Positions 45,368 through 57,956 of a stretch of 64,000 nt of DNA are shown piece by piece. The notes under the pieces are model-generated. The model saw nothing but the letters and a program-made list of their open reading frames with translations, was not told the DNA's origin and did not search any database. Origin of the DNA: Haberlea rhodopensis (lineage: Eukaryota; Streptophyta; Magnoliopsida; Lamiales; Gesneriaceae); contig CAJQUN010000004.1 in assembly GCA_907163345.1 (NCBI GenBank), positions 14,227,235 to 14,291,234 on the forward strand, read 5' to 3'. Positions within the stretch are counted from its first letter, which is position 1. Each line of letters opens with the position of its first letter. The translations under genes were made by a program, and so were the position numbers.

Positions 45368-47222
45368 AGTGAGCTTGTAACCTGGTATATATATTCAACA
45401 AAGCGTCCGACACAAGTTCAACAAACAGTTATAGAGAATAAAAAGATGGTTCATACGCATTGAACATACATAATCGTACGTATATAAAATCAAATAGGTT
45501 GGAGTAAACAGAAGTTTTCCCCAACAGTACACCATAGCAAGAGTTGCATATGATATCCTTGTAGGGCCCAATAGACTCTCTAAACAAAAGTCATCTACGA
45601 AAGTGCAGTAGTAGATGACATCAATCACAATAAAAGTAAATCTCAACGAGCTCCAAATAACCAATCAAAAGTTGTTCGCAAGAATTTTCAAAATGACGAT
45701 GGCTCATCTCATAATGCAGATATGTGTTCGGTTTCTCATAGCAGTAGCGAGCATCGCATAAGATGAATTATAGTTTATATTTATTGTTGTAGTTGCATTG
45801 TTATTTTAGGATATTGCTCTTATATTACTTGCTATGGCCTCATGATTAATGAATCATCTTACTTTTATAATTATTTATATACTTTTTGACAAATAATGAA
45901 TATAAATGTGACGTCCCAAATTATTATCAAACAAGTAATATATAATTATCATAATTTAATTTTTCTAATTTTTTTTGATATAATCTCCTTATATCCTTAT
46001 ACATGAAGGGAAATTTTGATGCCAAACATCATAACAAAGGTAATCGAGAACAATCACATATTAGCAACGGGTCGCAGGTAAGCCAAAACTCAAAATGTAT
46101 GCAAACAAGCAAAACTGACGACTTATAATCTACCAAAAATTCATCATGCCAGATATTTTATAAAAAAATATTATTAAAGTTTGCCACAACGAAAACTTAT
46201 TTTTAACTCTTTTTTTAAAATAAGTATATAAAAAAATTTATTATTAAAGTTTGCCACGAAAAAAATATATTTTGAACTATCTGTTTTTTTAATTCATACT
46301 TGACAAAATCAACAAGTTTTTTTTCTAAAAAAAAAAAGATAACATTTTAAATTTTAAAAATTGAGATAAGATGGATGCACTGTTGGGTCAAGGGTTTTAA
46401 TATAATCTCCTTATACATTAAGGGAATATTTGATGCCAAACATCAGAACAAAGCTAATACCACATATTAGCAATGGGTCGTAGGTAAGCAAAAAATCAAA
46501 ATGTACATAAACAAGCAAAATCGACATGTAATCTACCAAAAATTTATCGTACCGAATATTTTACAAAAAATACAAATACAAAAATAAAAGAAAAACTAAA
46601 ACAAAAAGAAAACTAAAATTTTTTTGAAAAATAAAAAAAAACCGCGTGAGGTTACTATTCATTGGAACAGTAACCTCACGCGGCTTATATATATGGTATA
46701 ATTTGAGTATATGAAAAAAGAATATATATTTATAAAAAAAATATATTTTAAAATTTGGCAATGGAACACAATGAAATAAAAAAAGTAGGTGCTTTGGGGG
46801 GTTAGATCCTCTAAGTTAATATATTTTATATTCTGCTTTAGTTGGTTTTTTAGGATGTTTATATTTGTTTTTAGTGTCATGTTGTTTCGATTGTTTGTAA
46901 CAGATTTTGGACTGATTTGTGTTTGTTCTAAGATATTAATAAAGTGTAGCATCTTCCTTCCTGCCAAATGTTTTTAATTGTTGCTAATAAAATCGAGAAA
47001 AATAATAATGTAAAATTTTATATTTTCTTAATACTAAAGTAGCCATTGGCAAATAGCGAGCTCGCGTGTTTGATTCTGGAATCAGCACCCTCAGGCTTAA
47101 ATCTGACACGTGGCTACCTCTTATTCTCTCACTTTGTTTTCTTCTTTCCCATTTTGTTTAAAACGTGTCAAGCTACAGTCCACTACCCAATATTTGTTTT
47201 TAAATTTCTTAAAATTTTTAAC
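45368..47222. other. Intergenic repeats, no gene
   Basis: AT-rich. Contains a dispersed duplication (45979-46160 and 46401-46562, shared text such as TTGATGCCAAACATCA and AATCTACCAAAAAT), a smaller one (AAAGTTTGCCAC at about 46177 and 46247), and a 42-nt GC-containing palindrome at 46642-46683. No coding region supported. Confidence 0.55.
46642..46683. repeat. 42-nt near-perfect palindrome
   Basis: Arms CCGCGTGAGGTTACT and AGTAACCTCACGCGG are perfect over 15 bp. The centre adds a three-pair TTC/GAA stem beyond one A/C mismatch. It stands out in otherwise A/T-only surroundings. Confidence 0.85.
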
Positions 47223-47638
47223 TAAGCTACTTTTTTTTTTTAATAACAAAAAAGATGCTATATTAATAATAAAACCAAGGAAGACTTGCATCAACAAGTA
47301 AACAAAGAGGGCATAAGGCCATCCTATCCGTATGATGCTTATAAAACACTTTGAGAATGAATACATAACAAACAACAATGTACCGATCTCCGGCCAAGGC
47401 TGTGAACATAATGAGGCTGACAACAATGTCTAAAGTGATAGGCGATGAAACCGCCTTCGTTGATGTTTGAAGGTATTGTACTTGGGTAGCATAAAGATCA
47501 TAACTGATAAATGACAACTAAAAGAATAAGCTCTCATTGCAGTATCCAACACCGAAAGCCAACATAAATCATGCGATGGTAATCAAAGCCTAAAGTCCAA
47601 TAAGGCGTAGCTCAAGCTAGTAAAATCAAAAGATAGAT
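47223..47638 (-). mobile_element. Possible retroposon (LINE-like) 3' end
   Basis: On the minus strand a transcript-like segment ends in a run of A (plus-strand T run near 47229-47240). It carries short hydrophobic frames (47517-47263 and 47426-47121) I do not recognise. Poly-A orientation is the only argument. Confidence 0.3.
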
Positions 47639-48474
47639 TGATAAGTGTCATTCTTACATTTATTTGCGATGATTTTCTAGTGATTTTTGCATTGATTTCT
47701 GGACAATGTTATGCTTTTTTATATATTTTTGTTTGTTTCAAGAACCTAATTCTAGGTGCATGTAAGTGAAGAAATTGAGCGAAATAACGATGAAAAATGT
47801 CTCAACCAAGCTAACACGTCTAATGACGATAGAAATCTTGAGGTTTGAAGAAGTACTGAAGTGTACAATCGATCCCAAGGAAGCCCGCAATCGATCGCGC
47901 AGGAGCGAGGCTCAAACAACAAACTTAAACATTCGGTGCTACGATCGTTCGTCGAGGAGCGCGGGTTGGGAAAAATAAATGATTGAAGCCGCAATCGATC
48001 ACGGGAAAGTGGCGATAGATCGCTCGTCGCTGAATTTTTGAGATTTTATTGTCTTTTGATTAGTTTGTGCTCAGCATGGAAATTCTTTTCTCCCCTCACT
48101 ATTTAAAGAGCAACTTGGACAAAAATACAAATTTTTTAGGCCCACTTTTAACCTAGACATATCATCAGCCGTCGCTTGAAAACCTCCCAAAAGCATTGAA
48201 GAGCAAGGAACGACGCAAGAGACGGAGAAAGGAAGCAACGCACAGAGTCGATATCTAGCGTTCATTCGTATTTATGAACTATAGTTTATTTTTATTTCAG
48301 ATCTTGATGTTTAAATTGTTGAAAAACATTTTTTTGCATTATTGTCTTGTTATGATTCTAGGCTAAGTTAGTTTTATCAAAGACAGTGGGATCCTATATT
48401 TGAACCTCTAGTTTAATTATTATTGTTTGATCGATTCTATATAATCCTTGCGCATAATTTACTTGATGTGATCC
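47639..48474 (+). repeat. Truncated Athila-family LTR
   Basis: Starts TGATAAGTGTCATTCTTACA and tracks the Athila-A LTR: CAAGAACCTA, CGATCGATC-type sites (AATCGATCGCGC, about 47888), CACTATTTAAAG as TATA region, the GAAGAGCAAGGAACGACGCA segment and TTTCAGATCTTGATGTTTAA. It breaks off near 48474, where the LTR-like repeat copy 2 begins. A more diverged subfamily than Athila-A. Confidence 0.75.
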
Positions 48475-48850
48475 CGTATTTTCGCTACTAGATAGAAAAA
48501 GTGTAGTAGAAAATAAAATAGGAGACACCATAATTTTTAAGTGAAAAACCTTCAAAACGAGAGAAAAATTACTGGACCTAGTCCAGTATAAAACTCCACT
48601 ATAAATATTGATGATTTACAATGTATTTTTCTGTACAAAAAATCCAGTCAAAATGAAGATGAAGGGGAATTTTATTCTCTCCACAGTGAAGAGCCGAGAC
48701 CCCCTTAGCATGGCATCTCCTCCTCTTTTTATCTTGATTTTTTCCCTCTCTTGTTCTGTTTTTTCCCCTTTTATCATGCCCACGTTCCTAATCTTTGGCC
48801 AATCATCTCCCCCATTCTCGATCCCTTAACTTCATTCCCAAATCAACTCA
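48475..48850 (+). repeat. LTR-like repeat copy 2
   Basis: Partner of 41205-41640 (see shared landmarks there). Starts near TGTGATCCCGTATTTTCGC, LTR-like. No internal domain attached. Confidence 0.45.
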
Positions 48851-49902
48851 TTTTGCCATTAATTCATCCAACTTTAGCCACTAACTACTCCCACTAACAG
48901 CTCTCGCTAATTGCCATTAAATGCTTTGTTTATGGCACGTTCTATTCAAAGCATTCCCAGGATATCTGGTTTGACCAATTTTTTTTAAATGTGGGACGAC
49001 GGCCATTATATGTGCTGCCCATTTTGGCGGGACGCGATGGTATGAGCCGTTTGTTTTGCCATCTATAAGATGTGGGAAACTATTTTTTTTTTTAAAAAAA
49101 TTCTGCATAAATTTCGAAAACAAAATCAAACATACCCTGAAAACTTGAACAAAGTGATGAGGAACAGTCGACCACTATATATATATATTTTGATAACAGT
49201 CAAACACTATATTTAATATCGTACTTATTTAGAATTTTATGTGCTTTGAAGGGCCAATCACTCGTGGGCCTTCCGCATGCAAGGTATGCTGATTGTAGGC
49301 CAATTTAGGGGGCATACGGGTCAGATTTTTCATGGTTCTGGTAGCATTTTTACTACCCGGATTTTTGTGCACCCGAAATTTTTTGGGATACCCAACTTTG
49401 TAAATCCGAAATTTAATATATATTTTTAAAAATGTATATACCGTTCATAATATAAATGCAAAATATTTATACATATATATACAAAAATGAGTTATATATA
49501 TAGGGTACCCGAACCTGATCTGGTATTGATTTTAGAACCCGACAAAAAAAATTTGGGTTCGGGTACATCCGTACCAACAATCTTGTGTTGCAAAACTCAA
49601 TTTTTTTTTTTTTTTGTAATACCCGAACCGATCGTCCAATTCTTTCTAGGTGCCGCTGCAATGAAAACCTCCAGGATTAATTTTCTTCCTGGTTAATTTA
49701 ATAACTTGCTTTGGATATATTTAAATTAAAAATTTGTAAAATTGACTTATTTGTTTTTATCTCAAATATAAAAATTAAAGATTTTTGTTCCTATTAAATT
49801 TGATTTTAATATGTTTAAAATATTGAATTTAATTTACTTGGCGATGAAAACTAAGGAAATTGTGATGAAAGTGCCGCATAGCAATCTACTGTGAAGGGTT
49901 AT

Positions 49903-49908
49903 CCGACA
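49903..49908 (-). promoter_or_regulatory. Candidate auxin response element
   Basis: CCGACA on plus, i.e. TGTCGG on minus, a high-affinity ARF half-site, about 1 kb upstream of GH3. A single short motif, so weak evidence; group II GH3 genes are typically auxin-induced. Confidence 0.3.
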
Positions 49909-50081
49909 TGGATATATAAGCATGTATGGACATTTAGTGTAATTACAAAGACATTAATATTAACACCAACGTAAATTACAAAATCAAGGATGTCCACGCC
50001 ATAATTAATATTTTAATTAGCATTAATTAAGATTGATTTAATTATCCAAATATGTATGGTTTACGGTAGACAAAGTTACGT

Positions 50082-50087
50082 CACGTG
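50082..50087. promoter_or_regulatory. G-box near GH3
   Basis: CACGTG inside ACGTCACGTGGTCCCC, about 850 bp upstream of the GH3 start. Binding site type for bHLH/bZIP factors. Function not shown. Confidence 0.35.
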
Positions 50088-50823
50088 GTCCCCACCTGTT
50101 GTCCTTTCATGGCACATACCTTGGGTAAATATATTTCTTTAAATATGTCCATCCAAAAAGATAATGAAAAAGGATATTAAGTCCGGCTGCCCAAATATAG
50201 AGTCAAAACAAATATTTTATTCATATTTAATTAACTATCATATTGACATGGTCAATCCAACAACTCAAGAAATTTGTGAAGTACAATTTTATACAATTCC
50301 GTTTTTCATATTATCAATTTTTAATTATAATTGTTTAGAAAAAAATAAAATTTAAAAATTATATAAGGATAAATTTAAAAAATGATCTCATATAATAGAA
50401 TATGAAATACTAGTCAGAAACTTTTAGAACTAATCAAATATATTCTAACAAAAATTATATAAATTAAAAATACCCACATATATTTTTTAACAAATTTAGT
50501 TCTACATAAATTAATTTTTAGCAAGATGTTCTCGTAAGAAAATGGTGCATTGAGACTATTTTGATTAAAAATCGAAGTTTTTGACTAGTGTTGTTAAAAC
50601 AAACATTTGCATTATTTATGATTAAAAATAATTTACATGGAACTCGGGACTAGTATTATGAATATCATTACTCGATGATTGTATTTTTGAAATTTACTCT
50701 AAATAAAATATTTAAAATAAAGAAATGTAAATATAGGATATTATGATTTGTAATCTTACAATACATAACTCACCTAAAATATATCAACTCATAAAATATG
50801 TTGAAGGGGACAACCGTTGCTTT

Positions 50824-50832
50824 CTATATAAA
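50824..50832 (+). promoter_or_regulatory. GH3 TATA box
   Basis: CTATATAAA, about 100 bp upstream of the GH3 ATG, leaving a leader of roughly 75 nt. Confidence 0.7.
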
Positions 50833-50932
50833 CCATAGCTTCCTCCTCAAGTTTTGCACCACAAACAATCTTAAAACTCAAATTCTCATCAAAATCTATA
50901 ATTCTTCACTTTTCTTCTTGCTTTTTCTGATA

Positions 50933-53308
50933 ATGGCAGTTGACTCTTCACTCTCTCCGCCGGCCGTGAGCCCTCCGCTGAACGAGAAATTTGCTAAGGC
51001 ACTTCAATTTATCGAAGATATGACCAAAAATACGGATTCTGTACAAGCAAGGGTATTGGCTGAAATACTGAGCCAAAATGCTGAAACTGAGTACCTTCAG
51101 AGGTTCAATCTTGGCGGTGCTACTGATCGGGATTCGTTCAAGTCTAGCCTTCCTGTGGTAACGTACGAGGATCTTCTGCCAGAGATTCAGCGTATTGCTA
51201 GTGGGGATTTCTCTACAATTCTTTGCTCTCGCCCCATCTCTGAGTTTCTTACCAGGTAAATATATTGGAAAGAATTTGTATATATATTCTTTGCTTATTT
51301 ATTCATTTTTTGTTATTTATTCTACTCTGCATAGTCGTTAAAGGGGTTTGCATGTCCGAGAAAGAAAAAGAAATTTTATTTTATGAGGTTTTTAAAATTT
51401 CTTGTTGTTTACTGAAATTAATTGTACCTATGGTCACCATATTTATCTCTTCGTACGTGTGTCATCCATTTTTATACATGTAAAAGAATAAAACTAAACT
51501 AAACTTCGTTTGAAAATGAGATGATTTACGTTGTGTAACACAAATCAGTCATAAATATTATTAGTTCTAGAATGAAAACCTTATCATTAATAAAGAAAAT
51601 TTTGCCAAGAGATTCACAAACTTCAATTTTAAAAAATAAAATGACCTCTTTTAGGCTTGTGTGACCACTTTGTTGACTGAATATGCAGTTCTGGAACGTC
51701 GGCTGGTGAAAGAAAGCTTATGCCAACAATAAAGGAAGAAATGGGCCGCCGACAATTGTTGTACAATCTTCTCAACCCTGTAATGAGCCTGTAAGAATAT
51801 TTTCACATTAGTATTTTCCCGTTTATACAAAATCTTGACTAATCAATGCAAGATTATTGTTAATAATCTCAACAAGAAACAAAGATTTGCTAAATGATAA
51901 TTACTATTCTCTGTTAACTGTGATCATCAGATACGTTCCAGGGCTTGACAAGGGGAAAGGATTATACTTTCTGTTTGTGAAGGCCGAAACCAAAACTCCG
52001 GGCGGGTTGGTTGCACGCCCTGTGCTCACCAGCTACTACAAGAGTGATCAGTTCAAGAACCGACCGTACGACCCATATAACTTATACACAAGCCCGGATG
52101 AAGCAATTCTCTGCTGTGATTCATTCCAAAGCATGTACACTCAGATGCTTTGTGGGCTTCTCATGCGTGAAGAGGTTCTCCGAGTTGGGGCCGTCTTCGC
52201 CTCGGGTCTTCTCAGGGCCATCCGGTTTCTCCAACTCAACTGGACACAACTCGTGCATGATATCTCCACAGGGTCCTTAAACCCTAAGATTACTGACAGC
52301 TCCATTCAAGAATGCATGGCTAAAATTCTTAAACCAAACCCTGGTCTTGCTGATTTTATTGTTAGAGAATGTGAGGGCGAAAATTGGGATGGTATAATCC
52401 CGAGAATATGGCCGAATACAAAATATCTTGACGTTATTGTTACTGGCGCCATGGCACAATATATACCTCTTCTTGATTTCTACAGCGGAGGCCTTCCACA
52501 AGCTTGCACCATGTACGCATCCTCCGAGTGCTATTTCGGGCTTAACTTGAAGCCCATGACGAAACCTTCAGAAGTTTCCTACACCATCATGCCTAACATG
52601 GGATACTTCGAGTTTATTCCTCACGACCCGAAAAACCAGATGAATCTCTATCGAGATTCACCCCCACGGCTGGTGGATTTGGCGGATTTGGAGGTAGGAA
52701 AAGAGTACGAACTTGTGGTCACTACCTATTCAGGGTTGTGTCGATACCGAGTAGGTGACATCCTCCGAGTAACGGGTTTTCACAACTCTGCGCCACAGTT
52801 CAAGTTTATAAGGAGGAAGAATGTTTTGTTGAGCATTGATGCTGATAAGACAGACGAATCTGAGCTACAAAAGGCTGTTGAAAATGCTTCGGTTTTGTTA
52901 CACGAGTATGAAACTAATGTAGTGGAATACACTAGCTATGCTGATACAAGTTCAATTCCAGGACATTATGTAATATACTGGGAACTGCTTGTAAAAGATC
53001 CAATAAACCCCCCGAGCCATGATGTCTTAGCCAAATGCTGCCTAGTAATGGAAGAGGCGATGAATACAGTTTACAGACAATGCCGAGTAGCGGATAATTC
53101 TGTCGGGCCGCTAGAAATCCGGGTAGTGAACAACGGGACATTTGAAGAGCTGATGGATTATGCAATATCAAGAGGCGCGTCGATTAATCAGTATAAAGCT
53201 CCGAGATGTGTCAGCTTCACTCCCATCGTCGAATTATTGAATGCCCGTGTTCTGTCTGTGCATTTTAGCCCCGCTGCTCCGCAATGGATGCCAGAGCGGC
53301 GCGTTTGA
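50933..53308 (+). CDS. GH3: GH3 indole-3-acetic acid-amido synthetase (group II, GH3.1-like)
   Basis: Three exons: 50933-51255, 51689-51790 and 51931-53308, with GT-AG introns of 433 and 140 bp. The joined frame is 1803 nt, 600 residues, full length for the family. GH3 enzymes adenylate auxin (IAA) with ATP and join it to amino acids such as aspartate, lowering free auxin in the cytosol. Signature motifs: ATP motif 1 SSGTSAGERK (108-117, spanning the exon 1-2 junction), motif 2 YASSECYFGLN (337-347) and motif 3 VTTYSGLCRYRVGD (about 405-418). The ends AVDSSLSPP and HFSPAAPQWMPERR are typical of GH3.1-like group II proteins. The start is the first ATG in frame after the TATA and leader, giving the expected N-terminus. 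No disabling change is seen, so it is likely functional. The exact Arabidopsis orthologue is not assigned. Confidence 0.95.
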
Positions 53309-53757
53309 CTCACTTGCATCTGATAACTTGGATCACGTGAAGATTTTCGACTAATGCTACCAAAAAACAAACATGCTTTGGAGACTGTGGACCAATAGAA
53401 TCCCTTTAATTGTCCCTTTTGTTCTTTGAATGTGGATTGTGTGTAACGCTTTGGAGTTTGTTGGGTTTCAGATTTTCTTTTTTGGATTTGATTTGATGCT
53501 TTTGTGTGTAAGATTCAGATAATCTACAACTTGTGATTCTCATGTAATGTAGTATGTTGAAACTTTCCTAAAGTTGGGGGAAAGCTAGCTGTCTAAAGTT
53601 GTAGAGTGTGATTGTGGGCTGAACAGATCTTTGTTTTGATTGTGCTTGATTTCTAAAATAATATAGCAATTTGTGATTTTACTTGTCTCAAGGAGTATCT
53701 GTGGGCTTCGTGTACATGAATTTTGTTTCATGTGGTGCATGCCTGCTTTGCAAGTAA
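53309..53757 (+). other. GH3 3' flank
   Basis: T-rich 3' UTR-like sequence after the stop, leading into a LINE tail. No other gene. Confidence 0.5.
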
Positions 53758-54695
53758 TTTTTTTTAAAACAAATATATTAATTGAATCATGCACACTCTA
53801 ATGGTGTAACCCATTAGAAAATGTACATCAACCAAATTACAGCCAATGAACTCCTAGACAAATAAGCAGTTAAAAAACCAGTCGTTGATCGAGTAATTGG
53901 CAAGATCTTTTTTATTTAAATCATACCCAAAGATTACTCTTAATGATCTCTACTACCTTATGCATTTCAACACTACCATTGGAAAATAAATAAATTATTT
54001 CGAGTCGACCAAATTGAACTCTCATACCTTGCCACAAGGCCCACCAGACAGTTTTAATAGTCGCTTTAGACAACATGCTTGAATGATTGTTGATGTGTTC
54101 CTCTCGACTATTTGCTCACATTGAAGTAAGAACTAGGGGTGGGCACTCGGGTCGGGTATTCGGGTACCCGACCCGATCGGGTATTCCCGAACAAGAATGA
54201 AAAACGGTAATTTTTTGGATTCGGGACAATACCCGATTCCCGACCCGAAAATTTCGGGTCGGGAATCGGGTTCCAAGAAGGTACCCGATCGGGAATCGGG
54301 TACCCGATCGGGTTCCAAGAAATAAAAAAAAATTGTTTGTTATGTATTGTAGAAGCAAAAAAAATTAAATAAAAAAATTTAAAAGAAAAACCAAAAATAG
54401 GGTACCCGAACCCGAATTGTTCGGGTACCCGACATTTCGGATACCCAAAATGTCGGGTACCCGAACAATTCGGGTCGGGAATCGGCATGTCCTATGGGGT
54501 ACCCGAAATTTCGGGTACCCGACCCGAATTTCCCGATTCCCGAGATACCCGACCCGATCCCACCCCTAGTAAGAACCATCCAGCTATAACAATTATCCCA
54601 AATTGCTTTCGATAGCTTGCACGAGAACATGATGTGATTTAAATCTTTCTCCTCTTCACCGTAGAAATCACACATCAGTGAACAAGTAAGATCTA
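53758..54695 (-). pseudogene. LINE 3' part (RT C-terminus, zf-RVT) with poly-A tail
   Basis: On the minus strand about 54675-54590 encodes CDFYGEEEKDLNHIMFSC and KLSKAIWDNCYSW, the zinc-binding region at the C-terminus of plant LINE reverse transcriptases. The second cysteine of the usual C-x2-C is Tyr here. The segment ends in a poly-A tail (plus-strand T run at 53759-53765). A hAT MITE interrupts it at 54134-54568 and a copia element at 54696. It resumes at 61903. Confidence 0.75.
54134..54568. mobile_element. hAT-type MITE, perfect TSD
   Basis: 435 bp flanked by GTAAGAAC (54126-54133 and 54569-54576). Ends are TAGGGGTGGGCACTCGGG on the left and TAGGGGTGGGATCGGGTCGG on the right (reverse-complemented). 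The interior is dense GGGTACCCGACC/TTCGGGTA words around an A-rich centre. It lies in the LINE fragment. Confidence 0.9.
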
Positions 54696-54954
54696 TGTTG
54701 AAATGATTTGTAGATGAGCCGTATCTTTGCCATTAATTTAGGAAAGTATCTCTGTATAATTAACCATAAGTTGGCATGTAATCTAGCCTATAATTATTTA
54801 GTCTTTCCTTACTTAGTTAGGCTGGCTGATTCTGTATAAAAGAGGAGTGCATGTTCTGTAAAGATTGTACAAGAAAAAAGAAAGAGAATGAAATTGTTGT
54901 GCATAAGAATGAAATTGTTGTGCATAAGAATTGATCCAAGCTTTCTTTTCACCA
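54696..54954 (+). repeat. 5' LTR of copia-D
   Basis: 259 bp. Contains a TATA-like TGTATAAAAGAG near 54836 and a local 21-bp duplication (GAATGAAATTGTTGTGCATA) absent from the 3' LTR. Confidence 0.9.
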
Positions 54955-54967
54955 TGGTATCAGAGCA
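54955..54967 (+). other. Primer binding site of copia-D
   Basis: TGGTATCAGAGCA directly after the LTR, initiator tRNA-Met type. Confidence 0.85.
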
Positions 54968-55033
54968 GTGATTCTTTTTCACCACAACTCTGTTTATCGG
55001 TTAACCCAAAGAATTCTTAAACCATTGCGAAGA

Positions 55034-56428
55034 TGGATACATTAAATAACAGTGGGGAACATCAACACAATGACGAGAACTCCACTGTGAATGTCCTTGG
55101 GACTTATCCAATAAAATAACACAGATCTTGACACAAAAACCCACCAATTCCCCAGCAACAACATATGATTTTGCTGCTGCACAGCTAGGAAGTAAACTTG
55201 ATGGAACCAATGATGCCATATGGTCTCAAGTTGTCAAAATGTATATCTCAGGACTAGACAAGTTGGGATATATATATGGTGAGCATCCACAACATGAACC
55301 TGATCTCCACAACATGAACCAAACGATCCATCTTTCAGACGATGGAGAACCGAGAATGCTATTGTTAAAGAATGGCTTATTAATTCAATGGATCCATCAT
55401 TGATCAGTAATTTCATTTGCTTTCTGACTGCCAGACAAGTATGGGAATCGATAGCTACAACATACTTTGATGGAACAGACACCTCACAAGTTTACGACTT
55501 AAAAAGACGGATGACATGATTAAAATAAGCAAGAGGACCTATTGAAGCATACTACAAAAAGCTCCAAGGCCTGTGGAAGGAGATTGATTTTCGTTTCCAG
55601 AATCCCATGTAATGTACAAAGGATATCCAACGATATAATTCTCTTATTCAAGAGGATAGAGTGTACACCTTCCTTGATGGTTTGGATGACAGACTTAACG
55701 ATATTCGAAGTGATGTACTCCAAATAAAACCATTCCCTATTGTGGAGCATGCTTACGCCCATATTCGACGAGAAGATATTCGACAGACAGTAATGCTATC
55801 AGACACAGAAACCACACCTGCAGTAGCTATGGCGTCTAAAGGTTCGAAATCCAACTTCCAATGGACTCCTTCAATCAAAATAGTAAAACCCGGATTCTTT
55901 ACTCAAACTGGTGGAAAATCCAATACTCCATCCAAGGATAAAGAACCCGCCAAAGGGGAAGGATGTTCCCATTATGGAAATCCTAAACATACTAATACTT
56001 GCTTCAAACTACATGGGTATCCGGAGTGGTGGAATGAACTCAAAAATCGAAAACATAAAGAAAGTACTAGACGTGCATCCATCGCTAACACTGAATGTCA
56101 GTTATCTCTACTACCACAAGTCAACTCTGATAATAAACGAATCAATGATAGTGAAAAAGGTAACAACCGTGCATTACTTATGCCAAATGAACATGACTAT
56201 ATTAGTTGGATAATAGATTCCAGTGCAACGGACCACATGACATTCTCAAAAGGGGACTTTGCTGCTATTACAGTTCCCAGGTGCACTAGCATAGTCAATG
56301 CTAATGGAGCCACATATCCAGTCACATGGGCTGGAAAAGTAGATCTTTTACCCACTTTATCATTAACTAATACTTTATTAGTTCCATCTCTTCTGAACAA
56401 ACTGATATATGTTGCACAAAGGAAATGA
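55034..56428 (+). pseudogene. copia-D gag, zinc knuckle and protease
   Basis: The N-terminal gag (55034-55650) is frameshifted, with readable YDFAAAQLGSKLDGTNDAIW and SQVVKMYISGLDKLGYIYG (55161-55280), the usual copia Gag start. 55661-56428 is one frame: FLDGLDDRLNDIRSDVL (Gag core end), a degraded zinc knuckle CSHYGNPKHTNTCFKLHGYP (Tyr for the second Cys) and a protease site WIIDSSATDHMTF (active-site Gly replaced by Ser). Both changes suggest loss of function. Confidence 0.8.
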
Positions 56429-57956
56429 ATTGTGTAGCATTATTGTACCCAACTTTCTGCCTCTTTCAGGATATTCTCACCAAGGAGATCATTGGGCGTG
56501 GTAATAAGAGAGAGGGGCTATATTACATGGATGACTTCAAATCTTGCAAGATCAATGTTGTTCATTCAAATAACAATAAAGAAAATCATAATTGGTTATG
56601 TCATCGTAGGTTAGGGCACCCTTCTTTCGACTATATGAGGCACTTGCTTCCTCGACTGTTCTCAGGCTCTAATAAATTAGAGTTACAGTGTGAAACATGT
56701 AGTTTAGCTAAAATTCATCGAGTATCATTTCCAGTTAGTTCAAATAAAACCAAAGTGCCATTCTCTTTAATTTATTTGGATGTTTGGGGACCCTCACCCA
56801 TTACAACTCTTTTTGGTATTCATTGGTTTGTGACATTTGTAGATGACTCATGGTTATACATGCTGAAACACAAAGATGAAGTTTTTCGTATGTTTCAATC
56901 TTTTCATGCATTGATTAACCAATTTTCAGCAAGAATTCAGATTCTAAGGTCGGATAATGGGAGAGAATACATAAATCAAGCCTTTCATGATTACTTTCAA
57001 AGTATTGGAATCATTCATGAAACCTCATGCACCTACACTCCACAACAAAATGGGGTGGTCGTGTGAAAGAATAAACACATCCTAGAAATGACACGAGCAC
57101 TCTTAGTTGGATCCAAAGTACATGGTAATCACTGTGATGATGCAGTTGTGACTGCCATTTACTTAATTAATCGAACGCCTTCAAGAGTGCTAGAGTTTAA
57201 GACACTCTTACAAGTTCTATCTAAACATGTTAACTTGCCTTCAGTACTTCTTCTTCCACCTCGCACCTTTGGATGTGTTGCATTTGTCCATATACACAAA
57301 AATTAGCGAACAAAACTTGATCATTACTCTGTTAGGTGCATTTTTCTAGAATATGGTACAACAAAGAAGGGGTACAGATGTTATGATCCCACCAGTAAAT
57401 GCACTTATGTCACCATGGATGTTACTTTTTCGGAATCTGAGAATTTCTACTCGGCACCAGTATCAAATTCTCATCTTCAAGTGGAGAATTGGAATGAAGA
57501 ATAGAAGTGATGGGATTGCCCAACCTTTAATGAAATTCAAGCAGATACGGACACTACACCTGCAATAGCTCAAGAAACTCAAGAGCAAGAAGATCTTGCA
57601 TCTCATGATGAAGAATTAGGCTCTTTCTCTCATGTACCCAAAAGTGATGATCCCACCACAGAGAATATCCAAGAGGTACGTTCTCATGTTCCCCCCTCTA
57701 ATCCTAGTTTGGATACTCCTACTGGTTATCACTTACCTTTCAGGCGGAACAGAGGAAAGCCACCAGCTTGTTAGTCACCAGATATTGAGGGAAAATAAGC
57801 AAAATATCCGATTGCTAACCATATGTCCACCCAAAGGCTATCTACTACCCTCAAAACCTTCGTACACAAATTATCATCAAATGATATTCCGTGTGGGATT
57901 CAAGAAGCTTTAGCATGTCTATAATGGTCCAAAGCAAGTCAAGAAGAAATGACATC
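56425..57956 (+). pseudogene. copia-D integrase
   Basis: Pre-integrase zinc region (HRRLGHPSFDYMRHLLPRLF, CETCSLAKIHRVSFPV), then core motifs LIYLDVWGPSPITTLFG, FVTFVDDSWLYML and ILRSDNGREYINQ. PQQNGVV is followed by a stop at 57064-57066 before the next helix (EMTRALLVGSKV). Beyond 57306 the C-terminal region is frameshifted. It ends at the compound insertion. Confidence 0.82.

Larger units (their letters stand above)
48851..50932. other. Intergenic and GH3 upstream region
   Basis: 49310-49650 holds ACCCGAA/GGGTACCC words like those of the MITE at 54134-54568, but without clear TIRs or TSD. 49700-50932 is AT-rich upstream sequence of GH3. No gene seen. Confidence 0.5.

Noticed and set aside
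49310..49650. Fourth CCCCTA-type hAT MITE
   Set aside because: It has ACCCGAA/GGGTACCC words like 54134-54568 but I could not find matching TIRs or an 8-bp TSD.
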